Numbered from the stretch's first letter, positions 53,266 to 62,878 are shown. The stretch: DNA of 64,000 nucleotides from Jiangella anatolica (GCF_003236295.1 NZ_POTW01000006.1:58947-122946); one strand, 5' to 3'. The notes: a model not told the origin generated them from the sequence alone. Made by a program: numbers and translations.

Positions 53266-54416
53266 GACACCATTCTCGCGGTCACCGTCCACCCGCCGCC
53301 GGACGGCCCGGCCCGCAGCGTCCCGCCGGCCGCCTCGACCCGCTCCCGCAGCCCGACCAGCCCTGACGACGCCGGCCCGGGACGGGTGCCGTCGGCGCCG
53401 TCGTTCCACACCTCGATGAAGTCCGGGCCGACGGCGACCCGCGCGTGCGTGGCCCGGCTGTGCCGGACGACGTTGGTGACGGCCTCGCGCAGCACCCAGC
53501 CGAACAGCTCGCGCCGTCCGGCCGGCACGTCGTCGACGGCGCCGGGCAGCTCGGCCGTGACGCCGGCCGCCTCGAGCACCGTCGCCGCCCGGACCAGCTC
53601 CGAGGTCAGCGTGACGTCGCGGTAGCCGGCGACGGTGCCGCGGACGTCCTTCAGCGCGTCGCGCAGCAGGCCCTCGACCTCGCGCAGCTCGGACCGGGCG
53701 CGGTCGTCGTCGGCGCCGACCATCCGGCGGGCCAGCTGCGCCTTGACGGTCGCGGCGGTGAGGCTGTGGCCGACGACGTCGTGCAGGTCGCGGGCGAAGC
53801 GCAGCCGCTCCTGCTCCACCGCCATCGACGCGATCTGCTCCTGCGCCCGGGTCAGCTCGCGGTTGGTGGTGCGCAGCCGGAAGATCGAGTCGGTCGCCCA
53901 GGCCGACCCGAGGATCGCCACCAGGAACCAGACGTTCACCTCCCAGTCCAGCCCCAGCGACCACGGGACGGCCAGGACGGCGACGCAGATGCTGCCGATG
54001 GTGGCCCACGCCTCGCGGCGCGGCATGACCACGAGCGCGATCTGGCTCAGCGCGAACCAGACGACCACGCCGTTCTGGCCCGCGAACCCGACGACCAGGG
54101 CGCCCAGCACACACAGCGCCGCGAAGCCGAACCGCCCGACCGCGCACGGGGGCAGCTCGCCGCGCCGCCGGGCCATGGCGGCCCGGGTGAAGACGTAGTA
54201 GAACGCCGCGAGGAACCCGGCCAGCACGGCGTAGCCGAGGATCTCCCAGCCCAGCGAGTCCTGCCGCTGATGGACACCGAAGGCGGTCGGGGTCAGGATG
54301 ACCGTCCACACCAGGGCGACGACCAGCGGCATCCGCCGCTCGCCGTCGCGGGCGACGGGCGTCGCCGTCGGGACCGTCGATTCGGGCATCGTCGCCAAGG
54401 TAGCGCCCATCGTCAT
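53262..54416 (-). CDS. sensor histidine kinase (HisKA_3, DesK/LiaS-like)
   Basis: Kinase of 384 residues. Five or six membrane helices lie within residues 30-170 (PLVVALVWTVILTPTAFGV ... WFLVAILGSAWATDSIF), followed by a short coiled stretch. The phosphoacceptor His is in RFARDLHDVVGHSLTA, and the HATPase domain has EAVTNVVRHS, VWNDGADG and SGLVGLRERVEAAGG. With almost no external domain it probably senses within the membrane. The ATG at 54416 overlaps the permease stop (54413), continuing a chain of coupled genes. Confidence 0.93.
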   Translation of the reverse strand: MTMGATLATMPESTVPTATPVARDGERRMPLVVALVWTVILTPTAFGVHQRQDSLGWEILGYAVLAGFLAAFYYVFTRAAMARRRGELPPCAVGRFGFAALCVLGALVVGFAGQNGVVVWFALSQIALVVMPRREAWATIGSICVAVLAVPWSLGLDWEVNVWFLVAILGSAWATDSIFRLRTTNRELTRAQEQIASMAVEQERLRFARDLHDVVGHSLTAATVKAQLARRMVGADDDRARSELREVEGLLRDALKDVRGTVAGYRDVTLTSELVRAATVLEAAGVTAELPGAVDDVPAGRRELFGWVLREAVTNVVRHSRATHARVAVGPDFIEVWNDGADGTRPGPASSGLVGLRERVEAAGGTLRAGPSGGGWTVTARMVS

Positions 54417-55126
54417 CGCTCCGCCCGGCCGTAGCGCCAGCGGACCAGCGCCGCGAGCCCGAGCGTCCACGCCGCCAGCGTCAGTACCGCCCGCAGGACG
54501 TCGACGGACTCGCCGAACGGCGCCTGCGCGAGCGCGTCGATCCAGTACGACGGGTACCACTGCGCGACCGCCTCCATGCCGCTGGGCAGCTGGTCGATCG
54601 GCACGAACACCCCACCGAGGAACGCGCTGCCCAAAAGCACGACCATCCCCCGCGGCTGCGCCGAGCCGGCCGAGCCGACCTGGCCGAGCAGCACCCCGGC
54701 CAGCGCGAACGGGATGCTGCCCAGCCACAGCAACGCGAGCGACTCGCCCATCGCCGGCAGGTCCGCGCCGCCGCCCTGCATCGCGAGCCCGACGGCGAAC
54801 ACCAGCGTCACGGCCAGCATGCCGAGCACCAGCGCGACCGTGCTCTTGGTCAGCGCGTACGACAGCGGCCGCAACGGCGACAGCCGCAGCTGCCGGGTCC
54901 AGCCGGAGTGCCGCTCGAGCGAGACCCGGCCACCGGCGGAGATCGTCGCGGCCAGCCCGGCGAACACGCCCATCATCACCATCAGCTCCGTCGTGGCGCC
55001 GGTGTCGTCGCCCCACATCGCGTTGTACAGCACGAACAGACCGGTCGGCAGGCCGGCGGTGAGCACCAGCGCGGCGCGGTCGCGCAGCAGCCGGCGGATC
55101 TCCAGCACCGTGTACGTGGCGTTCAT
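54413..55126 (-). CDS. ABC-2 type transporter permease
   Basis: Membrane component of 237 residues with six predicted helices (ALVLTAGLPTGLFVLYNAMW first) and the cytoplasmic ERHSGWTRQLRLSPLRP segment, characteristic of small bacteriocin/antibiotic exporter permeases. It overlaps the ATPase gene upstream (ATGA at 55123-55126) and the kinase gene downstream. Together they form a four-gene operon of the type used to sense and expel peptide antibiotics; the substrate is unknown. Confidence 0.92.
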   Translation of the reverse strand: MNATYTVLEIRRLLRDRAALVLTAGLPTGLFVLYNAMWGDDTGATTELMVMMGVFAGLAATISAGGRVSLERHSGWTRQLRLSPLRPLSYALTKSTVALVLGMLAVTLVFAVGLAMQGGGADLPAMGESLALLWLGSIPFALAGVLLGQVGSAGSAQPRGMVVLLGSAFLGGVFVPIDQLPSGMEAVAQWYPSYWIDALAQAPFGESVDVLRAVLTLAAWTLGLAALVRWRYGRAER

Positions 55127-56022
55127 CGCGCCGTCCCCTCCGTGATCGACAGGAACGCCTCTTCCAGGCCGGCGCCGGTCACCTCGATGTCGCGTGCCCG
55201 CGGCGAGTGCTCGAGCAGCGTGCGCAGGACGGTGTCGGCGTCGGTGGTGCTGATCCGCACGCCCTCGCCGTCGACGGTGACGCCGTCGGCTCCGAACAGG
55301 GCGTGGACGGCGGCCGCGTCCAGGTCTGGCACGGTGGCCCGGACGGTGCGGACGGCGACGACGGACTTGACGTGCCGCGGCGTGCCGTCGGCGACGACGC
55401 GTCCGTCGTGCAGGAGGACGACGCGGTCGGCGAACCCGTCCGCCTCGTCCAGCTGGTGGGTGGCGAACAGCACGGTCCGGCCGGCGGCGACGAACCGGCG
55501 CATGGCGGCCCAGAACTCGCGCCGGGCGGCGACGTCCATCGCGACCGTCGGCTCGTCGAGGACGAGGAGGTCCGGGTCCGGGACCAGCGCGAGCGCGAAC
55601 CGGACCCGCTGGGTCTGCCCGCCGGACAGGTCGGTCGCGCGGCGGCGCGCGAGGTCGGCGATGCCGGCCCGGTCCAGCGCCTCGGCGACCGGCAGCGGGT
55701 GCCGGTGGACTGCCGCGAACAGCGCGGCCAGTTCGCCGACGGTGGCGTCGGCGAGCATGGCGCCGTCCTGCAGCATCGCGCCGGCCAGGCCGGCGTCGAC
55801 CGCCTCGCGCGGGGTGCGGCCGAAGACGGCGACCGTGCCGGCGTCGGGGCGGCTCAGCCCGAGGATGAGGTCGGCGAGGGTGGACTTGCCGGCGCCGTTC
55901 GGTCCGAGCAGCGCGACGATCTCACCGGGCGCGACCTCCAGGTCGACGCCGTCGACGGCCCTGGTCGAGCCGTAGGACTTGCGCAGCCCGGCCAACCGGA
56001 CCGCGTGCGGGGTGTCTGTCAT
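55123..56022 (-). CDS. ABC transporter ATP-binding protein
   Basis: ATPase of 299 residues pairing with the permease that follows. Walker A GPNGAGKSTL, signature DLSGGQTQRVR, Walker B LLVLDEPTVAMD and switch ATHQLDEAD are intact, and an extra C-terminal domain of about 80 residues is of the kind seen in antibiotic exporters. It heads the operon. The 68-bp gap to the protease gene is likely to contain the promoter, but no clear element was found. Confidence 0.93.
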   Translation of the reverse strand: MTDTPHAVRLAGLRKSYGSTRAVDGVDLEVAPGEIVALLGPNGAGKSTLADLILGLSRPDAGTVAVFGRTPREAVDAGLAGAMLQDGAMLADATVGELAALFAAVHRHPLPVAEALDRAGIADLARRRATDLSGGQTQRVRFALALVPDPDLLVLDEPTVAMDVAARREFWAAMRRFVAAGRTVLFATHQLDEADGFADRVVLLHDGRVVADGTPRHVKSVVAVRTVRATVPDLDAAAVHALFGADGVTVDGEGVRISTTDADTVLRTLLEHSPRARDIEVTGAGLEEAFLSITEGTAR

Positions 56023-56090
56023 GCCTCCAGCGTGCGGCGGCGGCGGCCGGTGCGGACGTCACCGCCGTCCGGTCCTGGCCATGACAGTTG

Positions 56091-57035
56091 TCATGCCTGG
56101 TCGGCCAGCTCCACGGGTCGGGCGATGACGTCGACCATGGCGCCGTTGCGGAACGTGGTGATCGGCAGCGGCACGTCGATCGCGTCGGCGAACATGCGCC
56201 GCTGCAGCGCCTGTGCGTCGTCCACGGGCTGGCCGCCCACCGTCACGACCAGGTCGCCGACGCGCAGGCCGGCGACGTCGGCCGGGCTGTTCGGCTCGAC
56301 GTGGACGATGCGGACGCCCTGGGCGCGGCCGATCCGCTCGGCCAGGCCTGGCGGGACCGGGGCCGGCGCCGTCGCGACACCGAGGAAGGCCCGGCGCACC
56401 CGGCCGTCGCGCAGCAGCGTGCTGACGATGCGGTTCGTGGTCGCGTTGATCGGCACCGCGAGGCCGAGCCCCACCCCGGCGACGGCGGTGTTGATGCCGA
56501 CGACCCGCGCGTGCGCGTCGGCCAGCGCGCCGCCGGAGTTGCCCGGGTTCAGCGCGGCGTCGGTCTGGATGACGTCCTCGATGATGCGCACCGTGCGGCC
56601 GCTCTGCGCCGGCATCGACCGGCCCAGCGCGCTGACCACGCCCGCCGTCACCGAGCCGGACAGCCCCAGCGGGCTGCCGACGGCGACCACGAGCTGTCCG
56701 ACGGTCAGCTCGTCGGCGTCGCCCAGCGTGGCCGGCGGCGGGGTGTCGCCGTCGGCGCGGACGACGGCGAGGTCGGAGAGCCGGTCCCGGCCGATCACCG
56801 TGTACCCGACCTCGGTGCCGTCGGCGAACGCCGCCGTCCCCCGGCTGGACGCGCCCACGACGTGCGCGTTCGTCAGCAGGAACCCGTCGCCGGTGAACAC
56901 CACCGCCGACCCCGTCCCGACGATGCCGGTACGACCACGCCGTTCCCCCTGCACGGCCAGGCTCGCGACGGACGGCAGCAGCGTCCGCGCCACCCCGGTG
57001 ACCACCTGCGAATACGCGTCGAGCTCGTCGGCCAC
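56091..57035 (-). CDS. trypsin-like serine protease with PDZ domain, DegP/HtrA-like
   Basis: Protease of 314 residues. The catalytic triad is visible: His (TNAHVVGAS, near 56), Asp (SDLAVVRAD, near 88) and Ser (NPGNSGGAL, near 166). A C-terminal PDZ domain (about 215-305, RIVHVEPNSPADVAGLRVGDLVVTVGGQP) follows. Unusually there is neither a signal peptide nor a membrane anchor: the protein begins MADELDAYSQVVTGVARTL and enters the protease fold by residue 35. It would thus be cytoplasmic unless the start is wrong; the GTG at 57035 has a good GGGAGG, and no hydrophobic segment lies in frame close upstream. Confidence 0.9.
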   Translation of the reverse strand: MADELDAYSQVVTGVARTLLPSVASLAVQGERRGRTGIVGTGSAVVFTGDGFLLTNAHVVGASSRGTAAFADGTEVGYTVIGRDRLSDLAVVRADGDTPPPATLGDADELTVGQLVVAVGSPLGLSGSVTAGVVSALGRSMPAQSGRTVRIIEDVIQTDAALNPGNSGGALADAHARVVGINTAVAGVGLGLAVPINATTNRIVSTLLRDGRVRRAFLGVATAPAPVPPGLAERIGRAQGVRIVHVEPNSPADVAGLRVGDLVVTVGGQPVDDAQALQRRMFADAIDVPLPITTFRNGAMVDVIARPVELADQA

Positions 57036-57134
57036 GGCGCACCTCCCAGCTACGAAGATGCACGGTCAACGCCGGGCGCAGGCCCCGCTACTCCCGTGTC
57101 CGCCCTGGGCGGACATCGACGGCAGGATGGGCGC

Positions 57135-57749
57135 ATGGACCCGCGCTTCCACGACCTCGCCGACGACAGGCGAGCCGCCTACGCCCGCGGCGCCGCCGTG
57201 CGCGACTCGATGCCCAAGACGGCGTGGAAGCTGGCCGAGCGGGAGGCGTTCCGCGACCGCCTGCTGGCCGCCGGGGCACAGACGTTGATCGAGATCGGCG
57301 CCGGCACCGGCCAGGACGCGCTGTTCTTCCGGGACAGCGGGCTGGCGGTCGTCGCGACCGACCTGACGGCGGAGATGGTCGCGGCCTGCGCCGCGAAGGG
57401 CCTCGACGCGCGGCTCATGGACGTGCTCGCGCCGGACCTGCCGCCGGAGTCGTTCGATGCGGCGTACTCGCTGAACTGCCTGCTGCACGTGCCGGACGCC
57501 GACCTGCCCACCGCACTGGCCGCGATCCGCGGGCTGCTGCGGCCGGGCGGCCTGTTCTTCCTCGGCGTCTACGGTGGCGACGGCACGGCGGGCGTCCTGG
57601 ACGGCGACAGCCACGACCCGCCGCGGTTCTTCTGCTGGCGCACCGGCGCCCAGCTGCTGGCCGCCGTCGAACCGTGGTTCGACGTCGTCGACCGGCATGA
57701 GGTCGACGCCGGCGGGCGGCCGTTTCATGCGCTCACCCTGCGCCGATGA
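57135..57749 (+). CDS. class I SAM-dependent methyltransferase
   Basis: A 204-residue methyltransferase. The SAM-binding motif I is LIEIGAGTGQDALFF (about 50-64), motif II reads VVATDLTAEMV, and YSLNCLLHVPDADL and LRPGGLFFLGVY are the post-I and III regions of the type 11/12 family. Substrate unknown. The ATG at 57135 lacks a good ribosome site (GGATGGG at short distance). It is divergent from the DegP-like gene and followed by a hairpin. Confidence 0.88.
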   Translation: MDPRFHDLADDRRAAYARGAAVRDSMPKTAWKLAEREAFRDRLLAAGAQTLIEIGAGTGQDALFFRDSGLAVVATDLTAEMVAACAAKGLDARLMDVLAPDLPPESFDAAYSLNCLLHVPDADLPTALAAIRGLLRPGGLFFLGVYGGDGTAGVLDGDSHDPPRFFCWRTGAQLLAAVEPWFDVVDRHEVDAGGRPFHALTLRR

Positions 57750-57772
57750 TCTTGGAACGGCCGGGCGCACGT

Positions 57773-57796
57773 CGGCCCAGCGGGAAGGCTGGGCCG
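57773..57796 (+). terminator. hairpin downstream of the methyltransferase gene
   Basis: CGGCCCAGC (57773-57781) and GCTGGGCCG (57788-57796) form a perfect 9-bp stem around a 6-nt loop, 24 nt past the stop. It has no T-tract but its position suits a terminator. Confidence 0.6.
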
Positions 57797-57877
57797 GGTG
57801 CGATCGAGGAGGACTCGCCGGCCGCCTGGTCGGGGCGGCGCCGATACGACGATGTCTCCGCCGATCGTGGAGTCTTG

Positions 57878-58135
57878 CTACCCGCTCACCCCCTGGGCGA
57901 GCAGGACCGCCAGGCACACCATCAGGCCGAGTGCCAGACCGGCGACCTGATACTGCCCTGGCGGGCTCACCAGCCACCTGCGCAGGCGGGCTGGCGCGCG
58001 TTGCGTCCGATACCGGTCGACCACTGCCATGACCCTTCTGACCAGGGCTCCCAGTGGTATGACCGCTGCTACGGCCGACCGGGAGCCAGTTGCTGGCGGT
58101 CCCGGCCGGGACTCCAGATATTGAGTTGTGCCCAT
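57878..58135 (-). CDS. possible small membrane protein (85 aa)
   Basis: Not recognised. The frame starts MGTTQYLESRPGPP, has a basic middle (RRVMAVVDRYRTQRAPARLRRW) and ends with one hydrophobic helix (YQVAGLALGLMVCLAVLLAQ) four residues before the stop, a tail-anchored layout with the basic part inside. It fills the gap between the methyltransferase and lysA, and base composition there is less GC-rich than in the neighbours. No ribosome site is evident, so it may be chance. The rest of the gap, 58136-58275, shows nothing clear. Confidence 0.4.
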   Translation of the reverse strand: MGTTQYLESRPGPPATGSRSAVAAVIPLGALVRRVMAVVDRYRTQRAPARLRRWLVSPPGQYQVAGLALGLMVCLAVLLAQGVSG

Positions 58136-58275
58136 ATGGTCGGCGCGTATCGACAACCAGTCAACCCCGGAGTTACGCTCGATTTCGCGCCGGGTGAGGT
58201 GCTGCTACACCAACGATCCCGGCCGCGGCGGGTCGCGGCGCGCCTGTTCGACCACCAGGAGTGCCGCGCCGCGGC

Positions 58276-59673
58276 TCAGCCGACGTCGAGGGCCAGCAGG
58301 TCGTCCTCGGTCTCCCGGCGCATGATCAGCCGAGCCTCCCCGGCGCGGACGGCGACGACGGCCGGCCGCGGCTGGTGGTTGTAGTTGCTGGCCATGCTGC
58401 GGCAGTAGGCGCCGGTCCCGGGGACGGCGATCAGGTCGCCGGCCACGACGTCGCCGGGCAGGAACTCGTCCTTGACGACGATGTCGCCGCTCTCGCAGTG
58501 CTTGCCGACGACCCGCGACAGCACCGGCGCGGCCGCCGAGGCGCGCGAGGCCAGCGTGCACGAGTAGTCGGCGTCGTAGAGGGCGGTGCGGATGTTGTCG
58601 CTCATGCCGCCGTCGACGGCCACGTACCGTCGCGACGCGCCGCCGTCGAGCGGTACCGACTTGACCGTGCCGACCTCGTACAGCGTGAACGTCGACGGGC
58701 CGGCGATGGCGCGGCCGGGCTCGACGCTCAGCCGCGGGACGGCCAGGCCGTAGCCCGCGCACTCGTGCGCGATGATCTCGGCCAGCCCGGCAGCCAGGAC
58801 GTCCGGCGGCTGGGGGTCGTCCTGGCTGGTGTAGGCGATGCCGAAGCCGCCGCCGAGGTCCAGCTCGGGCAGCTCCAGGTGGTGCTCGTCGCGGACGGCG
58901 GCCTGCAGGCCCAGCACGCGCCGGGCCGCGACCTCGAAGCCGGCGGTGTCGTAGATCTGCGACCCGATGTGCGAGTGCAGGCCGAGCAGCCGCAGCGACG
59001 GCTGCTTCAGCACGGCCCGCACCGCCTCGGCGGCCTCGCCGGAGGCGATGGAGAAGCCGAACTTCTGGTCCTCGTGCGCGGTCGCGATGTACTCGTGCGT
59101 GTGCGCCTCGACGCCTACCTTCGTGCGGACGAGGACGGACGCGCGCACGCCGCGCGCCGCGGCCAGCGCCGCCAGCCGGTCGATCTCCTCGAACGAGTCG
59201 ACGATGATGCGGCCGACGCCGGCATCGAGGGCCCGGGTCAGCTCGGCCGGCGACTTGTTGTTGCCGTGCAGCCCGATCCGCTCCGCCGGGAACCCGGCCC
59301 GCAGCGCGACGGCCAGCTCGCCCCCGGAGCAGACGTCGAGGTTCAGACCCTCCTCGGCCACCCAGCGGGCGGTCGCGACGGACAGGAACGCCTTGCCGGC
59401 GTAGTAGACGTCCGCGTCGGCGAACGCGGCCCGGAACGCCCGCGCCCGGGACCGGAAGTCGTCCTCGTCGACGACGTAGAGCGGGGTGCCGAACTCCGCG
59501 GCGAGGTCACGCACCGCGACACCGCCGACCCGCAGCCCTCCGTCGTCGCCGCGCTCGACACCGGCGGACCACAGGCCCGGGTAGAGCGCGTTGACGTCGT
59601 CGGGCTCGCGCAGCCAGGACGGGCCGCGGTGACCGGCCTCCGCGTGCAGGGCGCCGGCTTCGTGTGCGCGCAT
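58276..59673 (-). CDS. lysA: diaminopimelate decarboxylase
   Basis: PLP enzyme of 465 residues that makes lysine from meso-diaminopimelate. The PLP lysine is in [10 protein letters not shown], with HSHIGSQI, the glycine loop [18 protein letters not shown] and the dimer-interface CESGDI (KHCESGD) block. An extra N-terminal 30 or so residues ([18 protein letters not shown]) is common in actinobacteria. It starts 2 nt after argS ends, forming an XRE-argS-lysA operon. Confidence 0.97.
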   Translation of the reverse strand: MRAHEAGALHAEAGHRGPSWLREPDDVNALYPGLWSAGVERGDDGGLRVGGVAVRDLAAEFGTPLYVVDEDDFRSRARAFRAAFADADVYYAGKAFLSVATARWVAEEGLNLDVCSGGELAVALRAGFPAERIGLHGNNKSPAELTRALDAGVGRIIVDSFEEIDRLAALAAARGVRASVLVRTKVGVEAHTHEYIATAHEDQKFGFSIASGEAAEAVRAVLKQPSLRLLGLHSHIGSQIYDTAGFEVAARRVLGLQAAVRDEHHLELPELDLGGGFGIAYTSQDDPQPPDVLAAGLAEIIAHECAGYGLAVPRLSVEPGRAIAGPSTFTLYEVGTVKSVPLDGGASRRYVAVDGGMSDNIRTALYDADYSCTLASRASAAAPVLSRVVGKHCESGDIVVKDEFLPGDVVAGDLIAVPGTGAYCRSMASNYNHQPRPAVVAVRAGEARLIMRRETEDDLLALDVG

Positions 59674-59675
59674 GG

Positions 59676-61334
59676 TTACATCCGATCCGGTGCGTCGACG
59701 CCGAGCAGGCCCAGCCCGTTGGCGACGACGACCTTGGTCGCCTCGACCAACCAGAGCCGGGCGCGGTGCACGTCGGTGGCCTCCTCGTCACCGACCGGCA
59801 GGATCCGGCAGGCGTCGTAGAACTTGTGGAAGTTGGAGGCGGTGTCCTCCAAGTACCGGGCGATCCGGTGCGGCTCACGCAGCTCGGCGGCCGTGGCGAC
59901 GACCCGCGGGAACTCGGCCAGCGCCGCCAGCAGCAGCGACTCGCGCTCGTGATCGAGCAGCTCCGGGCGCAGCTCACCCTTGTCGATGCCCAGCTCGGCG
60001 GCGTTGCGCTGGAGCGAGGCCAGCCGCGAGTGCGCGTACTGCACGTAGTAGACGGGATTCTCGGGCGCGTGCTTGGTGATCTGCGCGACGTCGAGCGTGA
60101 GCGGGGATTCGGCCGGGTAGCGGCACAGCGAGTACCGCAGCGCGTCGACGCCGGCCGCCTCGACCACCTGGCCGAGCGTCAGCATCGTCCCGGCCCGCTT
60201 GGACAGCCGCAGCTCCTGGCCGTCCTGCACGATCTTCACCAGCTGGCCGATCGGGATCTCGATGTTCTTGTCCGGGTCGTCGCCCGCGCACGCGGCCAGC
60301 GCCTTGAGCCGGCCGATGTAGCCGTGGTGGTCGGCGCCGAGCAGGTAGACGCAGACGTCGAAGCCGCGCTCGCGCTTGTCGACGTAGTAGGCGGCGTCGG
60401 CGGCGAAGTACGTGTACTCGCCGTTGCCGCGCCGCAGCACCCGGTCCTTGTCGTCGCCGAAGTCGGTGGTGCGCATCCACAGCGCGCCGTCGGCCTCGAA
60501 CAGGTGGCCCTGGTGCCGCAGCACGTCCAGCGCGTGCTCGACCCGGCCGTTCTCGTGCAGGCTGCGCTCGGAGTACCAGACGTCGAAGTGGGTGCGGAAC
60601 TCGTCGAGCTGGGACTGCTGCTCGGCCAGCTGCAGCCGGTAGCCCTCCTCGCGGAAGACGACGAGCTGCTCGTCGCGCGGCCGCTCCAGCAGGTCCGGGT
60701 GCTCCTTGACGATGGCCGTGGCGAGCTCGTTGACGTACTCGCCGTGGTAGCCGTCCTCCGGCACCGCCTCGCCGTGCGCCCGGGCCATGATGGACGCGCC
60801 GAACTTGTCCATCTGGGCGCCGCGGTCGTTGATGTAGAACTCGCGGGTGACGGCGGCGCCGGCGGCCTCCAGCACCCGGGCCAGCGCGTCGCCGACGGCG
60901 GCCCAGCGGACGTGGCCGAGGTGCAGCGGGCCGGTCGGGTTGGCCGAGATGAACTCGACGTTCATGGTCGTGCCGGCGAGCGCCTCGCCACGGCCGTAGG
61001 CCTGCCCCGCCTCGACGACGGTGCGGGCCAGTTCGCCCTGCGCCGCGGCCGACACGGTGATGTTGAGGAAGCCCGGACCGGCGATGTCCACGCCGTCGAC
61101 GCCGTCGACGCCGCGCAGCCGGGCGGCCAGCAGCTCGGCCAGCGCCCTCGGGTTGGTGCCCGCCTTCTTCGCCAGCTGCAGCGCGACGTTCGTGGCGTAG
61201 TCGCCGTGGTCGCGGTTGCGCGGTCGCTCGACGGTCACCTGGCTGGGCACGCCGTCGGGCAGGGCCAGTTCACCTGCGTCGACGGCGGCGGTGAGGACGT
61301 CACGTACCGCGGCGGAGAGCTGTTCTGGGGTCAC
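59676..61334 (-). CDS. argS: arginyl-tRNA synthetase
   Basis: Class I aminoacyl-tRNA synthetase of 552 residues. The HIGH-type motif is [12 protein letters not shown]. The KMSKS region is replaced by [11 protein letters not shown], as in many ArgRS. An N-terminal Add-1 domain (1-110) and C-terminal anticodon-binding DALR domain ([15 protein letters not shown] ... [10 protein letters not shown]) frame the catalytic core. The start is GTG and overlaps the stop of the XRE regulator by 4 nt (61331-61334). Confidence 0.97.
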   Translation of the reverse strand: MTPEQLSAAVRDVLTAAVDAGELALPDGVPSQVTVERPRNRDHGDYATNVALQLAKKAGTNPRALAELLAARLRGVDGVDGVDIAGPGFLNITVSAAAQGELARTVVEAGQAYGRGEALAGTTMNVEFISANPTGPLHLGHVRWAAVGDALARVLEAAGAAVTREFYINDRGAQMDKFGASIMARAHGEAVPEDGYHGEYVNELATAIVKEHPDLLERPRDEQLVVFREEGYRLQLAEQQSQLDEFRTHFDVWYSERSLHENGRVEHALDVLRHQGHLFEADGALWMRTTDFGDDKDRVLRRGNGEYTYFAADAAYYVDKRERGFDVCVYLLGADHHGYIGRLKALAACAGDDPDKNIEIPIGQLVKIVQDGQELRLSKRAGTMLTLGQVVEAAGVDALRYSLCRYPAESPLTLDVAQITKHAPENPVYYVQYAHSRLASLQRNAAELGIDKGELRPELLDHERESLLLAALAEFPRVVATAAELREPHRIARYLEDTASNFHKFYDACRILPVGDEEATDVHRARLWLVEATKVVVANGLGLLGVDAPDRM

Positions 61335-61618
61335 CGGCCAAGCGTAGCCATTTCGCCGTCCGGGATCCTCCCGGTATCGGCGGCCAGCCCCGACAGCAGG
61401 TCGTCGAGCGACAGGCCGAGTACGTCGGCGACCGCCACGACGGTGAAGAAGGCCGGTGTCGGGATGCGGCCGCGCTCGATCTTGCGCAGCGTCTCCGGCG
61501 AGATCCCGGCCCGCGTCGCGACGTCGACGATGCTGCGCCCGGCCCGCGCCGACCGCAGCGCCAGGCCCAGCCGCTCACCGCGTTCGCGCTCGGACAGGGT
61601 CAGCGGGACTCGCACCAT
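61331..61618 (-). CDS. XRE family helix-turn-helix regulator
   Basis: A 95-residue DNA-binding protein. The helix-turn-helix covers about residues 16-70 (LGLALRSARAGRSIVDVATRAGISPETLRKIERGRIPTPAFFTVVAVADVLGLSLDDLL), with an unstructured tail. It is coupled to argS by a GTGA overlap, and its ATG lies 7 nt after TAGTAT with no Shine-Dalgarno, so the argS-lysA mRNA probably begins with this gene as a leaderless start. Target unknown; autoregulation of the operon is possible. Confidence 0.9.
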   Translation of the reverse strand: MVRVPLTLSERERGERLGLALRSARAGRSIVDVATRAGISPETLRKIERGRIPTPAFFTVVAVADVLGLSLDDLLSGLAADTGRIPDGEMATLGR

Positions 61619-61625
61619 GACAGTG

Positions 61626-61631
61626 ATACTA
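61626..61631 (-). promoter_or_regulatory. leaderless -10 element of the XRE-argS-lysA operon
   Basis: TAGTAT on the minus strand, 7 nt before the ATG at 61618; no ribosome-binding site is present. It fits the TANNNT-n6-8-start layout seen for several genes in this window. Confidence 0.6.
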
Positions 61632-61719
61632 ATACCGGTGCCAGACGTAGCCGATGGTCGCGGCGCCCTCGACTTTGGTCCGATGCGCCGCCCGCCTGCC
61701 GCCCGCGAGGCTCGTCACC

Positions 61720-62877
61720 GTGGCGACGACTCAGCAGGCCGGACCGGCCGGACCCACCGCCACCACCGAGCGCGCGCTCGGCCCGGACCTGGCGCGCGGC
61801 TTCATGCTGCTGTTCATCGCGCTGGCCAACTCGCACTACTTCCTGCGCGGCGACACCGTGCGCGGCGGCTACCCGATGGACGGGTCGTGGCTGGACTCCG
61901 CGGTCACCTGGCTGATCGCCACGTTCGTCGACGGCCGGGCGTTCCCGATGTTCGGGCTGCTGTTCGGGTACGGCGTCGCGCACATCGCCCGGCGCAACGA
62001 GGCGCTCGGCCCGCGCGGTGTGCGGCGGCTGCTGTGGCGCCGCGCCCTGGTGCTGATCGTCGTCGGCTTCCTGCACGCGATGCTGCTCTTCGTCGGCGAC
62101 ATCCTGGCCGCGTACGGCGTGCTGCTGCTCCTCGGCGCCTGGACGGTGCGCTGGCGCGGCCGCTGGCTGCTCGTGCTGGCGGCGGCGTTCTTCGCACTCA
62201 CCGTGTTGCCGTCCGCCGATTCGTTGTCGATCTCGGCCGACCCGCCGGACGCGTCGATGCTGCCGCCGGACCTCGTCACGATGGTCACCGAGCGGATCCA
62301 GGTGCACCCGTGGGTCGCGCTGGGCGGGCCGATCGGCTTCGCCGCGCCGTTCCTCGTCGGGCTGGTCGCCGGCCGGGCCCGGGTGCTGGAGCGGCCGGAG
62401 CGGTACCGGCGGCTGCTCACCGTCACCGCCGCCGGCGGCATCGCGATCGCGGTGCTGGGCGCGCAGCCGGTGGCGCTGATGCTGGCCGGCGTGACGGACG
62501 TGCCGAGCGCGGCGACGCTGGAGCTGATCGGGCCGCTGCACGACGGGTCCGGCGTGCTCGGCGGGTTCGGCTACGCCGCGCTGATCACGCTGGTGGCGAC
62601 CCGGTTCGCCGCACGGCCCGGGCCGGTCGTCGAGGCGATCCGGGCCACCGGGCAGCGCTCGATGACCTGCTACCTCATGCAGTCGGTGGTGTGGGCGGCG
62701 GCGTTCACGCCGTTCCTGCTGGACCTGTCCGGCATCCTCTCCGTCGCCGCGACGGCGCTGCTGGCCACCGCGACCTGGCTGGCCACCGTCGTCGCCGCCG
62801 ACCGGATGCGGCGGGCCGGCCGGCGCGGTCCGTTCGAGGTGCTGGTCCGCCGGGTCGCCTACGGACGACGGCGGTAG
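61720..62877 (+). CDS. DUF418 family membrane protein
   Basis: Polytopic membrane protein of 385 residues with eight to ten hydrophobic segments. It opens with the DUF418 family pattern (LARGFMLLFIALANSHYFLRG, then FVDGRAFPMFGLLFGYGVAHIARR) and ends with the conserved GQRSMTCYLMQSVVW block. Function is unknown; the family is related to acyltransferase-like membrane proteins. I use the GTG at 61720 (GAGG 10 nt upstream); an ATG at 61654 in the same frame adds 22 residues without a better site. It ends one base from the convergent SRPBCC gene. Confidence 0.87.
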   Translation: MATTQQAGPAGPTATTERALGPDLARGFMLLFIALANSHYFLRGDTVRGGYPMDGSWLDSAVTWLIATFVDGRAFPMFGLLFGYGVAHIARRNEALGPRGVRRLLWRRALVLIVVGFLHAMLLFVGDILAAYGVLLLLGAWTVRWRGRWLLVLAAAFFALTVLPSADSLSISADPPDASMLPPDLVTMVTERIQVHPWVALGGPIGFAAPFLVGLVAGRARVLERPERYRRLLTVTAAGGIAIAVLGAQPVALMLAGVTDVPSAATLELIGPLHDGSGVLGGFGYAALITLVATRFAARPGPVVEAIRATGQRSMTCYLMQSVVWAAAFTPFLLDLSGILSVAATALLATATWLATVVAADRMRRAGRRGPFEVLVRRVAYGRRR

Positions 62878-62878
62878 C

